From Nocardioides sp. URHA0020 (GTDB taxonomy: Bacteria; Actinomycetota; Actinomycetes; Propionibacteriales; Nocardioidaceae): a stretch of DNA of 64,000 nucleotides. The position numbers were made by a program, and so were the translations under genes. The notes under the pieces are model-generated. The model was given only the letters and a program-made list of their open reading frames with translations. It made no database searches and was not told the DNA's origin. The stretch covers positions 353,938 through 417,937 of the forward strand of contig NZ_KK211170.1 in the NCBI RefSeq assembly GCF_000620705.1, read 5' to 3'. Below, in pieces: positions 63,634-64,000 of the stretch (position 1 is the first letter of the stretch; the number at the start of each line of letters is the position of its first letter).

Positions 63634-64000
63634 GCACCACCAACACCGGCAAGCTCTGGGGCGGCCGCTTCGCGGGCGGTCCCTCGCCCGAGCTCGACGC
63701 GCTCTCGCGCTCGACCCACTTCGACTGGCGCCTGACGCCGTACGACCTCGCCGGCTCGCGGGCGCACGCCAACGCGCTGCACCGCGCCGGGCTGCTCACC
63801 GACGCCGACCATGCCGAGCTGGTCCGCGGCCTCGACGTGCTGGGGGAGCGGTACGCCGCCGGCGACCTGCTGCCGGACCCCTCCGACGAGGACGTCCACG
63901 GCGCGCTCGAGCGCCTCCTGGTCGACGAGGTCGGCGCCGACGTGGGTGGCCGGATACGCGCCGGTCGCAGCCGCAACGACCAGATCGCCACCCTGTTCAA
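63630..64000 (+). CDS. argH: Argininosuccinate lyase (5' part, runs off the window)
   Basis: The first 123 codons of argininosuccinate lyase. The N-terminus KLWGGRFAGGPSPELDALS and the downstream DEDVHGALERLLVDEVGA and RAGRSRNDQIAT blocks are characteristic of the fumarase/aspartase-superfamily lyase. ATG overlaps the Nudix-like stop by 4 nt, with GAGAAGG upstream. Last visible gene of the arg operon. Confidence 0.95.
   Translation, partial: MSTTNTGKLWGGRFAGGPSPELDALSRSTHFDWRLTPYDLAGSRAHANALHRAGLLTDADHAELVRGLDVLGERYAAGDLLPDPSDEDVHGALERLLVDEVGADVGGRIRAGRSRNDQIATLF

Overview
The window reads as a chromosomal stretch of a high-GC actinobacterium, most like Nocardioides or a near relative. The signs are strong G/C third-position bias, frequent GTG starts, many TAnnnT -10 boxes set 6-8 nt before start codons (leaderless transcripts), an actinobacterial integration host factor (mIHF), a mycothiol-type DinB/MDMPI enzyme, a PriA without ATPase motifs, and a RibM-type transporter inside the riboflavin operon. 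The genus is an inference from gene style; no 16S gene is present. I see no rRNA, tRNA, CRISPR array, prophage, transposase or attachment site. Genes are tightly packed and mostly core.

Layout. 74-4668: small accessory genes (flavin/F420-type split-barrel oxidoreductase, DUF6226-like protein, MDR oxidoreductase, a three-gene set of small membrane protein, Tat-exported molybdopterin oxidoreductase and cytochrome b, and a patatin). 4711-13072: pyrimidine operon pyrR-pyrB-pyrC-carA-carB-pyrD behind a PyrR-binding RNA leader. 13087-15508: a convergent M48 protease, then pyrF and a coupled lipoprotein. 15532-15820: a 73-bp tandem repeat. 15949-19744: mihF-gmk-rpoZ-coaBC, then metK. 19878-22436: secreted M4 protease. 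22475-27322: priA, def-fmt-rsmB. 27326-31422: divergent AAA ATPase / LigD-type polymerase, recQ-like helicase, rpe.

31614-35929: FMN riboswitch and ribD-ribE-ribM-ribBA-ribH. 35941-37526: hisE-hisG-PH-domain protein. 37523-39703: opposite-strand set of membrane protein, PLP amino acid deaminase/aldolase-like protein and P-loop kinase. 39835-42945: SseB-like protein, then infC (AUC start, long attenuator-like leader), rpmI, rplT and a SpoU methyltransferase. 42972-44830: orphan histidine kinase and DUF817 protein. 44931-48513: pheS-pheT, with a large BTAD/NB-ARC regulator overlapping pheT and facing a DrrAB-type ABC exporter (51705-53524). 53624-55865: secreted endonuclease/exonuclease/phosphatase-fold protein and an MDMPI-family protein. 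55955-64000: arginine operon argC-J-B-D-F-R-G-(Nudix-like)-H, every junction overlapping, with an ARG-box-like site on its promoter; argH runs off the window.

How the parts work together: the pyr and arg operons share carbamoyl phosphate made by CarAB. PyrR, ArgR and the FMN riboswitch each give feedback control of a pathway encoded beside them. The most notable signals are regulatory: the non-canonical infC start with its terminator leader, the consistent leaderless promoter spacing (which moves the argC start), the 73-bp hairpin repeats, and a DNA-level preference for GTAC that shows in Val codon choice. I did not find a clearly novel multi-gene defence or metabolic system.
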